Shown here one piece after another: positions 18,101 through 25,444 of a stretch of 64,000 nucleotides of DNA. A program made the position numbers and the translations under genes. Within the stretch, counting starts at the first letter, position 1. Every line of letters starts with the position of its first letter. This DNA is from Bradyrhizobium sp. CB1015 (GTDB lineage: Bacteria; Pseudomonadota; Alphaproteobacteria; Rhizobiales; Xanthobacteraceae). A model generated the notes under the pieces. It was not told where the DNA came from and ran no database searches. It saw only the letters and a program-made list of their open reading frames with translations. The stretch is taken from assembly GCF_025200925.1 (NCBI RefSeq), contig NZ_CP104174.1:7192001-7256000 (forward strand). The letters run 5' to 3'.

Positions 18101-19179
18101 GCGACCTGCTGGTGTTCGCGCAGCCGATCGGTCATGACGTGGTTTATAACTTCGACGCGATGCATGACCAAATCGATCTGGTCGATTACGCCACCTTCAC
18201 CTCGTTCGCCGACGTTCAGGCGCATACTCTAAGCGACGCCAACGGCAACGCTGTGATCGAGTTGGGAGAAGGCCAATCGATCACTTTGCAAGGTCTCGAT
18301 CCGATGTCGCTCACATCGAGCAATTTCGTGTTCGATCAAACCCCCGTTACGGAAAATTCCGGCAGCCTGGTGATAGGCGACGGCGCGTTGCTTCCGTTGA
18401 GCGGCACCATCGACAACACGGGTACAATTGAGTTGAACTCGACCGGAAACGGGACAAACCTCGAGCTGATCGAACACGGCATCACACTCCAGGGTCATGG
18501 GCAGGTCGTGCTGTCCGACAGCGATCAGAACCTGATCACCGGAACGACCTCAGACGTCACGCTGACGAATGTGGACAACACGATCGCCGGCGCGGGCCAC
18601 CTCGGGGGCGGGATGATGGGGCTGGTCAACAAAGGCACGATTGTCGCCACCGGCATCAATGTGCTCGATATCGATACCGGGACGAACACCATCGTCAATT
18701 CCGGAACGCTTGAAGCGACAGGCAGCGGCGGCATGGTCATCGACAGCAACCTTGATAATTCTGGGCTGCTGTGGGCGCATGGAGCCAACATCACCCTCAA
18801 TGGCAGCGTCACTGGCGGCGGCACCGCCTTGATGGATGGAGTAGCCACGCTCGAATTCGGAGCCGCCTCATCGACCAAGATAACGCTCGATGCCGGAGCC
18901 ACCGGGACAATCGTGCTTCACGACTCCTTCGATTTTAGCGGGGTCGTGTCCGGACTTGACGCCAATGACCACCTCGATCTCGTCGATGTGGCATTCGGGG
19001 TCGGCACGACCGTGAGTTATGTCGCAAATCAGGCAGGCACTGGAGGAACCTTGTCGGTGACTGACGGAGTCCATACCACCGACATTGCCCTGTTGGGCCA
19101 GTACGATGCCGCGGGCTTCCGGACGGAGGCAGACATGAACGCGGGAACGCTTATCAGCTATCACGACTATCTGGTCTGA
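12139..19179 (+). CDS. Giant VCBS-repeat surface protein, 2346 aa
   Basis: A probable exported adhesin. The ATG follows AGAGG at 12126-12130. Residues 1-280 are an N-terminal module with cadherin-like folds (SFTEDASNILILNVLANDL). Residues 281-1606 are exactly thirteen 102-residue VCBS units, each with DPDTGEAHVVAQ, GTYGDF.I, ANGAWSY.GNGAHNEL and a VTVTITGTND end. After that come another cadherin/VCBS-like domain with NDTDVDSASLTVSAI, a DUF-like beta region, and a C-terminal ~350 residues with LTASSGSDLLVF and a series of GT/DNSG beta repeats. No Sec signal is seen. Proteins of this build use type I secretion, read from the C-terminus, but no transporter is nearby. Neighbours on both sides are unrelated. 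Confidence 0.88.
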   Translation: MATQTTGGSTVSFGNTPQANSDIFSFTEDASNILILNVLANDLGGAAKTLFSLDDGTSASASTKNYAPADLLVKDVAYSSDAAGMVGTGDRSALGARIWIESDGTVHYDKGDINAQLQALAAGQTLTDTFTYAIQLGNGTLSWATVTLQFNGANDSVYMTSSPQSGSVVEDAPSTPALSEALNTAGTISFTDVDLSDTHTAAFVASPTNTTSLGTFSLDPVNEAANALNGSVQWHYALNNSAAQYLAAGQSVTESFVVTVNDGHGSTATQTVTVTIIGTNDLATVSSDSKSVTEGNIAAALNTSGQLTIIDPDSGEAHVLAQTNVHGTYGDFSIDANGAWSYTGSGAHNELTAGQQVQDQFTVTSQDGTATGVVTVTITGTNDAATVSSDSKSVIEGDTAAALNTSGQLSIIDPDTGEAHVVAQSDVHGTYGDFSIDANGAWSYSGNGAHNELTAGQQVQDQFTVVSQDGTASGTVTVTITGTNDAATVSSDSKSVTEGNTAAALNASGQLTIVDPDTGEAHVVAQSNVHGTYGDFTVDANGAWSYSGNGAHNELTAGQQVQDQFTVVSQDGTASGTVTVTITGTNDAATVSSDSKSVTEGNTAAALNASGQLTIVDPDTGEAHVVAQSNVHGTYGDFTVDANGAWSYSGNGAHNELTAGQQVQDQFTVVSQDGTASGTVTVTITGTNDAATVSSDSKSVTEGNTAAALNASGQLTIVDPDTGEAHVVAQSNVHGTYGDFTINADGAWSYTGNGAHNELTAGQQVQDQFTVTSQDGTASGTVTVTIAGTNDAASVSSDSKTATEGDSASALDTSGQLTIVDPDTGEAHVVAQSNVHGSYGDFSIDTNGAWSYVGNGAHNELTADQQVQDQFTVVSQDGTATGTVTVTITGTNDAATVSSDSKSVTEGDTAAALNTSGQLSITDPDSGEAHVIAQSNVHGSYGDFSIDANGTWSYTGNGAHNELTAGQQVQDQFTVTSQDSTATGTVTVTITGINDAATVSSDSNSVTEADTAAALNNSGQLSITDPDTGEAHVIAQSNVHGTYGDFSIDAGGTWSYTGNGAHDELTAEQQVQDQFTVTSEDGTASGTVTVTITGTNDAATVSSDSKSVTEADTAAALNTSGQLTIVDPDTGEAHVVAQTNTHGSYGDFSIDANGAWSYTGNGAHNELTAGQQVQDQFTVTSQDGTATGTVTVTITGTNDNATVSSGSKSVIEGDSAAALNTSGQVTITDPDSGEAHVVAQTNVHGIYGDFSIDANGAWSYTGNGAHNELTAGQQVQDQFMVTSQDGTTAGTATVTITGTNDNATVSSDSKSVTEGDTAVALNTSGQLTITDPDSGEAHVVAQSNVHGSYGDFSIDANGAWNYTGNGAHNELTAGQQVQDQFTMVSQDGTATGTITVTITGTNDAASVSSDSKSVTEGDTAATLNTSGQLTIIDPDTGEAHVVAQSNVHGSYGDFSIDANGAWSYIGNGAHNELTAGQQVQDQFTVVSQDGTATGSVTVTITGTNDNATVSSDSKSVTEGDTAAALNTSGQLTIVDPDTGQAHVVAQSNVHGSYGDFTVDANGAWSYIGNGAHNELTAGQQVQDQFTVVSQDGTATGAVKVNITGTNDAPIAINDTSASPGATAATEKGGTTNGSGGINGSGNVLTNDTDVDSASLTVSAIRTGGTEGAGTAGTLGVGLVGAHGTLTLNANGSYTYVVNETDATVQALNVGQTTTDTFNYTLTDGSLTDTAVLTVTISGANDAPVNTVPGQQAVGNGSGGGSTATFTLRVTDVDNGIETVSLSLGNSPQSSTGILTLSTTSGLTFSSGANGTKAMTFSGSISDINAALASVTFSGGSNNTTRTLTMTTTDGGGLADTDTVTIVKGSGATVLPAGIAGEAINLALSDPSDDPNDVITVTISGVPLGWSLSNATNNGDGTWTAQTNDVQSMTITSPLDFAGAVVLNVMQTWTNADGTTGTVTVSDNVEVYAQGSPIFAVSGDDHLTASSGSDLLVFAQPIGHDVVYNFDAMHDQIDLVDYATFTSFADVQAHTLSDANGNAVIELGEGQSITLQGLDPMSLTSSNFVFDQTPVTENSGSLVIGDGALLPLSGTIDNTGTIELNSTGNGTNLELIEHGITLQGHGQVVLSDSDQNLITGTTSDVTLTNVDNTIAGAGHLGGGMMGLVNKGTIVATGINVLDIDTGTNTIVNSGTLEATGSGGMVIDSNLDNSGLLWAHGANITLNGSVTGGGTALMDGVATLEFGAASSTKITLDAGATGTIVLHDSFDFSGVVSGLDANDHLDLVDVAFGVGTTVSYVANQAGTGGTLSVTDGVHTTDIALLGQYDAAGFRTEADMNAGTLISYHDYLV
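12979..16956 (+). repeat. Thirteen tandem 306-bp coding repeats
   Basis: From the GAT at 12979 to the AAT at 16956 is 3978 bp, which is exactly 13 x 306, so every unit has the same length and stays in frame. Units 3 (13591-13896) and 4 (13897-14202) are identical in nucleotides when compared by eye. Unit 5 shares its first half and unit 2 most of its second half with them. Later units differ by scattered changes. The pattern indicates recent unequal exchange in the first third of the array. Confidence 0.95.
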
Positions 19180-19406
19180 CGCATTGTAAGAAGATGGTTC
19201 GATGCGAATGTTGCGGTCCGGCGGGCCTGCCGAACATTGGCCCTGGATTCCGGCTTGCCCGCGACGATGATGATCCCGATCGTTCCACGAACCGCGCTCA
19301 AGCATATCGTCGGGCCCGCTCGCCATATCGTTCAATCAATGGTTCTGCCAGAAATGACGCGTCCGGGGGAGAGATCGAAGTGGCATTATCAGCCGCGCGT
19401 TGTTCC

Positions 19407-19512
19407 GCGGTCCGTGCGCCCGAATTAGATCAGTCCTTTTTTCGTGACCCGCAAGCTACGGACGTAATACCCTTGTCGCTGAACCGTTGACCTAATCTCC
19501 TCGCTTACTTTG
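19407..19512. repeat. 105-bp repeat shared with 9077-9183
   Basis: The two copies differ at only a few positions by eye and share TCGTGACCCGCAAGCTACGG. Both read KVSEEIRSTVQR.GYYVRSL on the minus strand. The copy at 9.1 kb is cut off upstream by a stop codon. Confidence 0.75.
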
Positions 19513-19697
19513 AGAATTCTTGTTCTGCTCTTGCGCCACCTATTTGTAGAACAAGCGCCTGGGATTGAGGACCCTGTGCTTAGAACGAGCACGTCACGCT
19601 TGCCGTTGCGATAAACATCAAACATTTTTCGTCCCGCGATTATGTCAAAGCGAAATATGTTTTCGTCATTCCGGTCGACGAGCTTACTAGCCTGCAC
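19425..19697 (-). CDS. Unrecognised small protein or remnant, 90 aa
   Basis: Starts with GTG at 19697 without a good ribosome site. It reads ENIFRFDIIAGRKMFDVY early on and ends SLRVTKKGLI. Its last third is the repeated sequence also found at 9.1 kb, which suggests that a once-coding family has left two copies here. No function can be assigned. It may itself be a fragment of a longer gene. Confidence 0.35.
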   Translation of the reverse strand: MQASKLVDRNDENIFRFDIIAGRKMFDVYRNGKRDVLVLSTGSSIPGACSTNRWRKSRTRILKVSEEIRSTVQRQGYYVRSLRVTKKGLI

Positions 19698-19853
19698 GGC
19701 AGCGCGGGTTGCAAATATGCAACGCTTCGAGGCATCTTCACCAAGCTGATCGATGTGCCCTTCCTGAAGCAGGGGTTCACGCTACCAGATCCTTCTAGGA
19801 ACCTCCCGCGCATCAAGATATTGCACACAGAACATCGGGATACGGAGCCGACC

Positions 19854-19976
19854 ATGCACGAAGACCTGCGCGTGCTTGCCCAGCCCGGAGCGATCGTCGC
19901 TGTTCTGATGGTCCTGCTGCTGATGGCCGGGGGTGACGTTTCCATTCTGATTGCCGTCAAGGGCTGGCCATTTTGA
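19854..19976 (+). CDS. Small membrane protein, 40 aa
   Basis: The ATG follows GGAG. The product begins MHEDLRVLAQPGAIVAVLMV and continues with a hydrophobic LLLMAGG segment, then ends VKGWPF. One transmembrane helix is predicted by eye. It lies just before the wrecked YetF-like gene and the caa3 oxidase operon. A chance frame cannot be excluded. Confidence 0.4.
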   Translation: MHEDLRVLAQPGAIVAVLMVLLLMAGGDVSILIAVKGWPF

Positions 19977-19986
19977 TTGGCCGGCC

Positions 19987-20520
19987 ATGGTCGACGTCAG
20001 CCAAATCATTTTCGGGGCTGGGCGCCCCTACTGCGAACCGCGATCGGCACCACGATCAGCTATATCGCCCTGATTGTCCTGCTCCGCCTCGCAGGTCCGC
20101 GAACCCTCGCAAAGTGGTAGGCCTTCGACCTAATCGTCACCCGTCGCACTCGGGTCGACCTTCACCAACAGCGTTCTGTCCGGCAACATCAGCGTGGCGC
20201 AGTCTTTGGTAGGCTTCGCCATCCTGATCGGGCTGCAACTCGTCATGGCGCTTTCGGTAGCGCATTGGAGCGAACTGCGGATCGTAGCAATCCGCAACCG
20301 GCGCTGCTGCTCGATCGCGGGAGGTTTCTTCACGATGCGATGCGCCGCCAGCGCGTCGCCGAGGCGGACGTCCGCGCGGCGATCCGGCGTCAAGGTATTA
20401 GCCGCGTTGAAGATGTAAATGCTGTCGTGCTCGAGGCCGACGGAACTTTTAGCGTCGCCAGGACGCTCGGGCCCAGTGCCAGCGCACTCGCCGATATCAC
20501 GGCTGGGCGGCTCCCATTCT
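19987..20520 (+). pseudogene. Wrecked YetF/DUF421 membrane protein gene
   Basis: Pieces of a DUF421 (YetF-like) protein appear in order in different frames: MVDVSQIIFGAG at the start, ISYIALIVLLRLAGPRTLAKW followed by an in-frame TAG, then VAQSLVGFAILIGLQLVMAL, and finally LLLDRGRFLHDAMRRQR and ISRVEDVNAVVLEADGTFSV. At least two frameshifts and one stop separate them, so no functional protein is made. The last frame stays open into coxB. The family consists of small inner-membrane proteins with a cytoplasmic beta domain. Confidence 0.85.
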
Positions 20521-20597
20521 GCCGATCGTGCGGACGACGAATAGGAACCTTTGTAGGATGGCACGGTTCCGCCTGTGAGGCGGAGTATAGAGATTCC

Positions 20598-21608
20598 ATG
20601 TCGGTCTGGGTACGAGGGGTCCTGGCGCTATGCACGATATGGCCGCTGGCCGCATGCGCCGGTCAGCAGTCGGCGCTCGACCCGCAGGGCCTTCAATCGG
20701 AGCAGATCCAGCATACGCTGTTCATCTTTCTCGTCATCGCGGCGATCGTCTGGATCGCTGTCATCGTCGTGCTCGGCGTAGGTATGCTGCGCCGAAAGCT
20801 TTCGACAGATCAGCCGTTGGACCTTGATCAGGCGTTCGAAGAACGCTCCGGACGCGTGGTCCTCGCGCTTGGAATCGCGACGACGGCGATCGTGCTCGGC
20901 CTTTCCTTCGTCAGCTATGCGGGGCAGCGCACCGTCTTCGCGAAGGACGAACACGTCCTTACGATCAAGATCATTGGCCACCAATGGTGGTGGGAGGTTC
21001 GTTATGAAGCCGATAGTCCGCACCAAAGCTTCGTGACGGCCAACGAGATCCGCATTCCGACCGGGCAGCCCGTCAAAGTCGAGCTGGAGTCCGCAGATGT
21101 GATCCACAGCTTCTGGGTTCCGAGCCTGACCGGGAAGATGGACCTGATCACCGGACAGAAAAACGAGTTGCAATTCACGGCGAGGAACGCTGGTGTTTAT
21201 CGCGGCCAGTGCGCCGAGTTCTGCGGACTGCAACATGCTCACATGGCGTTCGCAGTGATCGTCCTGCCGCCGGACGAGTTCGGCCGCTGGCGCGATCATG
21301 AGAACCAAAGCGCGGCGAGTCCCTCGGATCAACTCGGCATGCAGGGCGAGGCGCTGTTCCGCGGCCGCGGCTGCGCTTTGTGCCACAATATCAGCGGCAC
21401 GATGGCCGGTGGGCAGCTAGGCCCCGACCTTACCCATATCGCCAGCCGCACCACAATTGCCGCAGGAACGCTGCCGAACACTCCGGCGACGCTTGCCGGC
21501 TGGATCGCCGATCCCCAGCACATCAAGCCCGGCAATTTCATGCCGAAGATGCCGCTGCAATCGGACGAACTCATCGCGATCCTTCATTATCTGGAGCAGC
21601 TCAAGTGA
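20598..21608 (+). CDS. coxB: caa3-type cytochrome c oxidase subunit II with fused cytochrome c
   Basis: A 336-residue subunit that accepts electrons and passes them through CuA to subunit I. It has a lipoprotein-type signal (IWPLAACAG, Cys20) and one clear transmembrane helix (~38-62). The CuA site has the upstream His in VIHSFWVPSL and then GQCAEFCGLQHAHM near residue 205. The C-terminal ~90 residues are a cytochrome c domain with CALCH at ~260 and MPKMP as axial Met region, which defines the caa3 subtype. The open frame extends upstream into DUF421 debris. The ATG at 20598 was chosen because it begins the signal peptide. It is the first gene of a tightly packed operon. Confidence 0.93.
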   Translation: MSVWVRGVLALCTIWPLAACAGQQSALDPQGLQSEQIQHTLFIFLVIAAIVWIAVIVVLGVGMLRRKLSTDQPLDLDQAFEERSGRVVLALGIATTAIVLGLSFVSYAGQRTVFAKDEHVLTIKIIGHQWWWEVRYEADSPHQSFVTANEIRIPTGQPVKVELESADVIHSFWVPSLTGKMDLITGQKNELQFTARNAGVYRGQCAEFCGLQHAHMAFAVIVLPPDEFGRWRDHENQSAASPSDQLGMQGEALFRGRGCALCHNISGTMAGGQLGPDLTHIASRTTIAAGTLPNTPATLAGWIADPQHIKPGNFMPKMPLQSDELIAILHYLEQLK

Positions 21609-21610
21609 GC

Positions 21611-23518
21611 ATGGCCGCCGAACCGAAGGACTTGCGGGACGACGCCCTGAACGGCCTTCGGCTCTCCACACAGCTACAGCGGATCTGGCGCACGCCCCCG
21701 GGGCTTCTCGGTGCGCTCATGTCGGTGGACCACAAGGTCGTGGGTCGCCGCTACATCGTGACCGCATTTGCGTTTCTGGGTCTCGGCGGGCTCCTTGCGG
21801 TTCTGATGCGCATTCAACTGGCCGGACCAGAGAAAACCTTCCTCTCGGCGGACAAATACAATCAGATCTTCACGATGCACGGCTCGACCATGATGTTCCT
21901 GTTCGCCGTGCCGGTCATGGAGGCGTTCGCCGTCTATCTTGTGCCGCTGATGGTCGGTACGCGAAACATCGCATTTCCACGTCTGAATGCCTTCAGCTAC
22001 TGGATGTTCTTGTTCGGCGGCGGTTTTCTCTGGATCTCGTTCCTCTTCAATGTCGGCCCCGACGTCGGCTGGTTTTCCTACGTTCCGCTCTCCAATCTGC
22101 AATTCACGCCGAGCAAGCGGGCCGACGTCTGGGCGCAGATGATCACCTTCACCGAAGTCGCAGCTCTCGCAGTAGCCGTCGAGATCATTGTCACGGTGTT
22201 CAAGCTGCGCGCGCCAGGCATGACGCTCGACCGCATTCCGCTGTTTGTGTGGGCGATGCTGGTCACTGCATTCCTCGTAATGTTCGCGATGCCGTCGGTC
22301 ATGGTCGCATCGACGTCGCTGATCTTGGATCGGCTGGTCAACACCCGATTCTATGATTCTTCGTCCGGCGGACACCCCCTGCTCTGGCAGCATCTGTTCT
22401 GGTTCTTCGGACATCCCGAGGTCTACATCATCTTCATCCCGGGGACCGGCATGGTCTCGGCGATCCTCGCGACCTTCGCGCGACGCCCAGTGATCGGCTA
22501 TCCTATCGTCATCCTGTCGCTGATCGCCACCGGATTGCTGTCGTTCGGTCTCTGGGTCCACCACATGTTCGTCACCGGCCTGCCGCAGCTCGGTGCCGGA
22601 CTGTTCACGGCTTCCAGCATGCTGATCGCGGTGCCCAGCGGGCTTCAGATCTTCTGCTGGCTGGCGACGCTGTGGGACGGACGGCTGGTCTACCGCACCC
22701 CGCTGCTGTTCGTGATCGGCTTCATCGTGATCTTCGTGCTCGGCGGACTCTCGGGCGTCATGGTCGCCTCGGTACCGATCGACACCCAGGTGCATGACAC
22801 CTACTTTGTCGTCGCCCACTTCCATTACGTGCTGATCGGTGGCGCCGTTTTCCCATTGATCGGCGCCGTCTATTATTGGTTTCCCAAGATCGCGGGCCGC
22901 GTGCTGAGCGAGCGGCTGGGACGCTGGAACTTCTGGCTCGCCTTCATCGGCTTCAATATCGCGTTCTTCCCGATGCACATTCTCGGCCTGATCGGCATGC
23001 CGCGGCGGGTCTACACCTACACCGCCGACATGGATTGGGCTCACCTGAACCTGTTGTCCAGTGCCGGGGCGCTTGTGTTTGCGGTCAGCTTCGCGCTACT
23101 TCTCTTCAACGTGATCTACAGCCTGCGCAAGGGCGAGCTCGCGGGCGACAATCCGTGGGGTGCCTCGACGCTGGAATGGGCGACGTCCTCGCCGCCGCCG
23201 CCGCAGAATTTCGATCGCATTCCCGTCGTCAAGCACCGCGATCCCCTGTGGGCCGACGGCGAAAGCCTGCCCGTAGTCGCTGGCCTCAGCACGGAAAGGC
23301 GTGAAGTTCTGCTGACGTCACTCGCGGAAGCGGAGCCGCAAGTCCGGGAGGCCTCGCCCGAGCCCAGCATCTGGCCGTTGCTCACGGCGATCGCGACGAC
23401 GATCTTCTTCATCGGCTCGATCTTCACGCCCTGGGCGGTGCTCTGGGGCACGCCGCCAATGGCCATTGCTCTGATCGGCTGGTTCTGGCCCAAAGGCAGC
23501 AAGGAGGACGAGGCGTGA
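21611..23518 (+). CDS. ctaD: Cytochrome c oxidase subunit I
   Basis: A 635-residue haem-copper oxidase catalytic subunit with about 12 or more membrane helices. Key residues are visible: haem a ligand His in FTMHGSTMMF, HPEVYI (CuB His, cross-linked Tyr and the proton-path Glu), CuB pair HH in LWVHHMFVTG, and HDTYFVVAHFHY with the remaining haem ligands. The start at 21611 lies two bases after the coxB stop. An upstream in-frame extension overlapping coxB has no coding sense. The C-terminus has an extra helix region (~600-635), as in caa3 subunit I fusions. The stop overlaps the next gene's start. Confidence 0.95.
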   Translation: MAAEPKDLRDDALNGLRLSTQLQRIWRTPPGLLGALMSVDHKVVGRRYIVTAFAFLGLGGLLAVLMRIQLAGPEKTFLSADKYNQIFTMHGSTMMFLFAVPVMEAFAVYLVPLMVGTRNIAFPRLNAFSYWMFLFGGGFLWISFLFNVGPDVGWFSYVPLSNLQFTPSKRADVWAQMITFTEVAALAVAVEIIVTVFKLRAPGMTLDRIPLFVWAMLVTAFLVMFAMPSVMVASTSLILDRLVNTRFYDSSSGGHPLLWQHLFWFFGHPEVYIIFIPGTGMVSAILATFARRPVIGYPIVILSLIATGLLSFGLWVHHMFVTGLPQLGAGLFTASSMLIAVPSGLQIFCWLATLWDGRLVYRTPLLFVIGFIVIFVLGGLSGVMVASVPIDTQVHDTYFVVAHFHYVLIGGAVFPLIGAVYYWFPKIAGRVLSERLGRWNFWLAFIGFNIAFFPMHILGLIGMPRRVYTYTADMDWAHLNLLSSAGALVFAVSFALLLFNVIYSLRKGELAGDNPWGASTLEWATSSPPPPQNFDRIPVVKHRDPLWADGESLPVVAGLSTERREVLLTSLAEAEPQVREASPEPSIWPLLTAIATTIFFIGSIFTPWAVLWGTPPMAIALIGWFWPKGSKEDEA

Positions 23519-24114
23519 GACAGACAATCGTGCGCAACGTCTCGGACCTGCCGACCTACGGCTTCGGTCCGCGCAGCGGCCCCTGGTGGGGCGCCATGGG
23601 CTTTATGGCGCTCGAAGGCATGGGCTTCGCCGTCGCCATCGGCGCCTATCTCTACCTCTACGCAGTCAACTCGAGCTGGCCGATTGGCGCTCCGCCGCCG
23701 GATCTCTGGCCCGGTACGACCGCGACCGTGCTCTATCTGCTCAGCATCATCCCGAATGAATACACCAATCGCGTCGCGCACCGGCAGGATCTCGCAAAGA
23801 CCCGCATCTGCCTGATCGGGATGGCTTTGATCGGTATCGCGCTTCTGGTGCTGCGCGGCTTCGAGTTCGCGCATCTCAACACCCGTTGGGACAATTCCGC
23901 CTATGGCTCCATCGTCTGGCTGATTCTGGGACTGCATACGGTTCATCTCGCCACCGACGTCGGCGACACCGTCGTCTTGGCCGTGCTGATGTTGACCCGC
24001 CACGCCAAGCCGCGCCGATTCAGCGACGTGACCGACAACGTGTTCTACTGGAACTTCGTCGTGCTCGCCTGGCTGCCGCTCTATGTCCTGCTCGATTGGA
24101 TGCCGCGCCTATGA
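23515..24114 (+). CDS. coxC: Haem-copper oxidase subunit III-like protein
   Basis: A 199-residue membrane protein, starting with GTG at 23515 that overlaps the ctaD stop. It has five or so helices and subunit III features: PWWGAMGFMALEGMGFA at the start, LRGFEFAHLNTRWD in the middle, and LGLHTVHLATDVGDT, the conserved His-rich helix. It is shorter than mitochondrial-type subunit III, as usual for caa3 operons. Translational coupling on both sides supports one transcript with coxB and ctaD. Confidence 0.88.
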   Translation: MRQTIVRNVSDLPTYGFGPRSGPWWGAMGFMALEGMGFAVAIGAYLYLYAVNSSWPIGAPPPDLWPGTTATVLYLLSIIPNEYTNRVAHRQDLAKTRICLIGMALIGIALLVLRGFEFAHLNTRWDNSAYGSIVWLILGLHTVHLATDVGDTVVLAVLMLTRHAKPRRFSDVTDNVFYWNFVVLAWLPLYVLLDWMPRL

Positions 24115-24464
24115 CCGAAGCCGAGGGAAATGCAAAGCTGCTCTACTGGGCCGGTGTGGCGCTCGGACCCATCGCATGGGGACTGAACCTGCAAGGCATC
24201 TACGTGCTCGCACATTTCTCGTGCGAGACAACGCGCGTGAGCGGCACGATCGTCAGCGTGGTGCTGGCCATCGTCGCACTGGCTGGAACTGCGATATCGG
24301 CCCGCGCGGTCCGCCGCAGCGCTGGCGCAGAATGGGTCGATGCACAAGGCGGCGGCCCGAGGTCATTCATGGCCTGGCTTGGCGTCGGCATGGGCGCGCT
24401 GTTTGCGCTCGTGATTGCGAACCAATTGGCCGCCTCGCTCCTGATCAGCCCATGCCTGCGCTGA
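24111..24464 (+). CDS. Small membrane protein of the caa3 operon, 117 aa
   Basis: The ATG at 24111 overlaps the preceding stop (ATGA). Three hydrophobic segments are seen (LLYWAGVALGPIAWGLNLQG, a second around VVLAIVALAGTAIS, a third GVGMGALFALVIANQL). One Cys lies in HFSCETT and one near the end. I do not recognise a named family. Its place between subunit III and ctaG suggests a role in oxidase assembly or as an accessory subunit. Confidence 0.7.
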   Translation: MTEAEGNAKLLYWAGVALGPIAWGLNLQGIYVLAHFSCETTRVSGTIVSVVLAIVALAGTAISARAVRRSAGAEWVDAQGGGPRSFMAWLGVGMGALFALVIANQLAASLLISPCLR

Positions 24465-25375
24465 GACTTGCAGCACTGCCGCTGGTGCTGCTCGCGCAGC
24501 CGGCAGCCGCGCACGGGCTCTCAGACGTCGATGCGGGATCGCTCTGGAGCTACGATCCCTGGCTCATGGCCCCGCTCTATGCCGTCGGCATCGGCTTTTA
24601 TGTCGGGACGCAGCGGCTGTGGGCGCACGCGGGAGGCGGCCGCGGCGTCAGTTACCGCCAGGTCGGCGCTTTCTGGACCGGTTGGCTGATCGCAGCGCTC
24701 GCCGTGACATCGCCGCTACACTGGCTCGGCGAACGCTTGTTCACCGCGCATATGGCCGAGCACGAACTCCTGATGGTGATTGCCGCGCCACTGATGGCCT
24801 ACGCGCGCCTCAACGGTCCCTTGCTGTGGAGCCTGCCGGCATCGTTCCGCCCCGCAGCCGGGCGTATGCTGAATGCCCTGCCCGTGGCGCGCGCGTGGGG
24901 TTTCGTCGGTCATCCCGTGAGCGCGACCGCGCTGCATGGCGTGGCGCTGTGGGCTTGGCACGCACCGCCGCTTTACGCATGCGCGCTCACGAACCCTGCG
25001 GTGCATCGACTCCAGCACATCAGTTTCTTCGCAACTTCCCTGTTGTTCTGGTGGGTGCTGCTGCACGGCCGCGGCGTGGGACGCAGCACCCGCATGCGCG
25101 ACGGCATCGCCATCGGCTGCCTGTTCATCACGATCCTGCATTCAGGCGTGCTCGGCGCCCTGCTCACCATCTCGCCGCGAGTTTGGATCCCCAGCCAAGG
25201 CGCGCTCGCTGGCGAATTCGGCCTCTCGCCACTCGAAGACCAGCAACTCGCCGGCATCCTGATGTGGGTGCCGATGGGAATCCTCTATACCGGCGCGGCG
25301 CTGTTCTTTGCGTACCGGTGGCTGACCGTCAATGACAACGACGCGCCGCTCGCTTCCATTCAAAGTCCGGGGTGA
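24452..25375 (+). CDS. ctaG: Cytochrome c oxidase assembly factor CtaG (caa3 type)
   Basis: A 307-residue multi-helix membrane protein of the caa3 CtaG family, needed for copper-site maturation. The ATG at 24452 overlaps the previous gene by 13 bp and gives a signal-like start (MPALRLAALPLVLLAQPAAA). Conserved family features: HMAEHELLMVIAAPLMAY, LHGVALWAWHAPPLY and HRLQHISFFATSLLFWW, rich in membrane-facing histidines. It closes the oxidase operon. This is distinct from the Cox11-type protein also called CtaG. Confidence 0.9.
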   Translation: MPALRLAALPLVLLAQPAAAHGLSDVDAGSLWSYDPWLMAPLYAVGIGFYVGTQRLWAHAGGGRGVSYRQVGAFWTGWLIAALAVTSPLHWLGERLFTAHMAEHELLMVIAAPLMAYARLNGPLLWSLPASFRPAAGRMLNALPVARAWGFVGHPVSATALHGVALWAWHAPPLYACALTNPAVHRLQHISFFATSLLFWWVLLHGRGVGRSTRMRDGIAIGCLFITILHSGVLGALLTISPRVWIPSQGALAGEFGLSPLEDQQLAGILMWVPMGILYTGAALFFAYRWLTVNDNDAPLASIQSPG

Positions 25376-25444
25376 GCCCCTGCATAGGAACTGCAACTTC
25401 CGTTCGAACGTTCGCCTGCTGATACGATGCCGAAGGGAGGTCAC

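Larger units (their letters stand above)
19180..19853. other. Gap with repeat copy and weak coding remnant
   Basis: Apart from the repeat and remnant at 19407-19697 nothing is recognised. No clear terminator follows the giant gene's stop at 19179. Confidence 0.4.

Noticed and set aside
21674..23044. A 456-codon frame antisense to ctaD
   Set aside because: GC-rich antisense shadow; the sense strand encodes all oxidase ligands.
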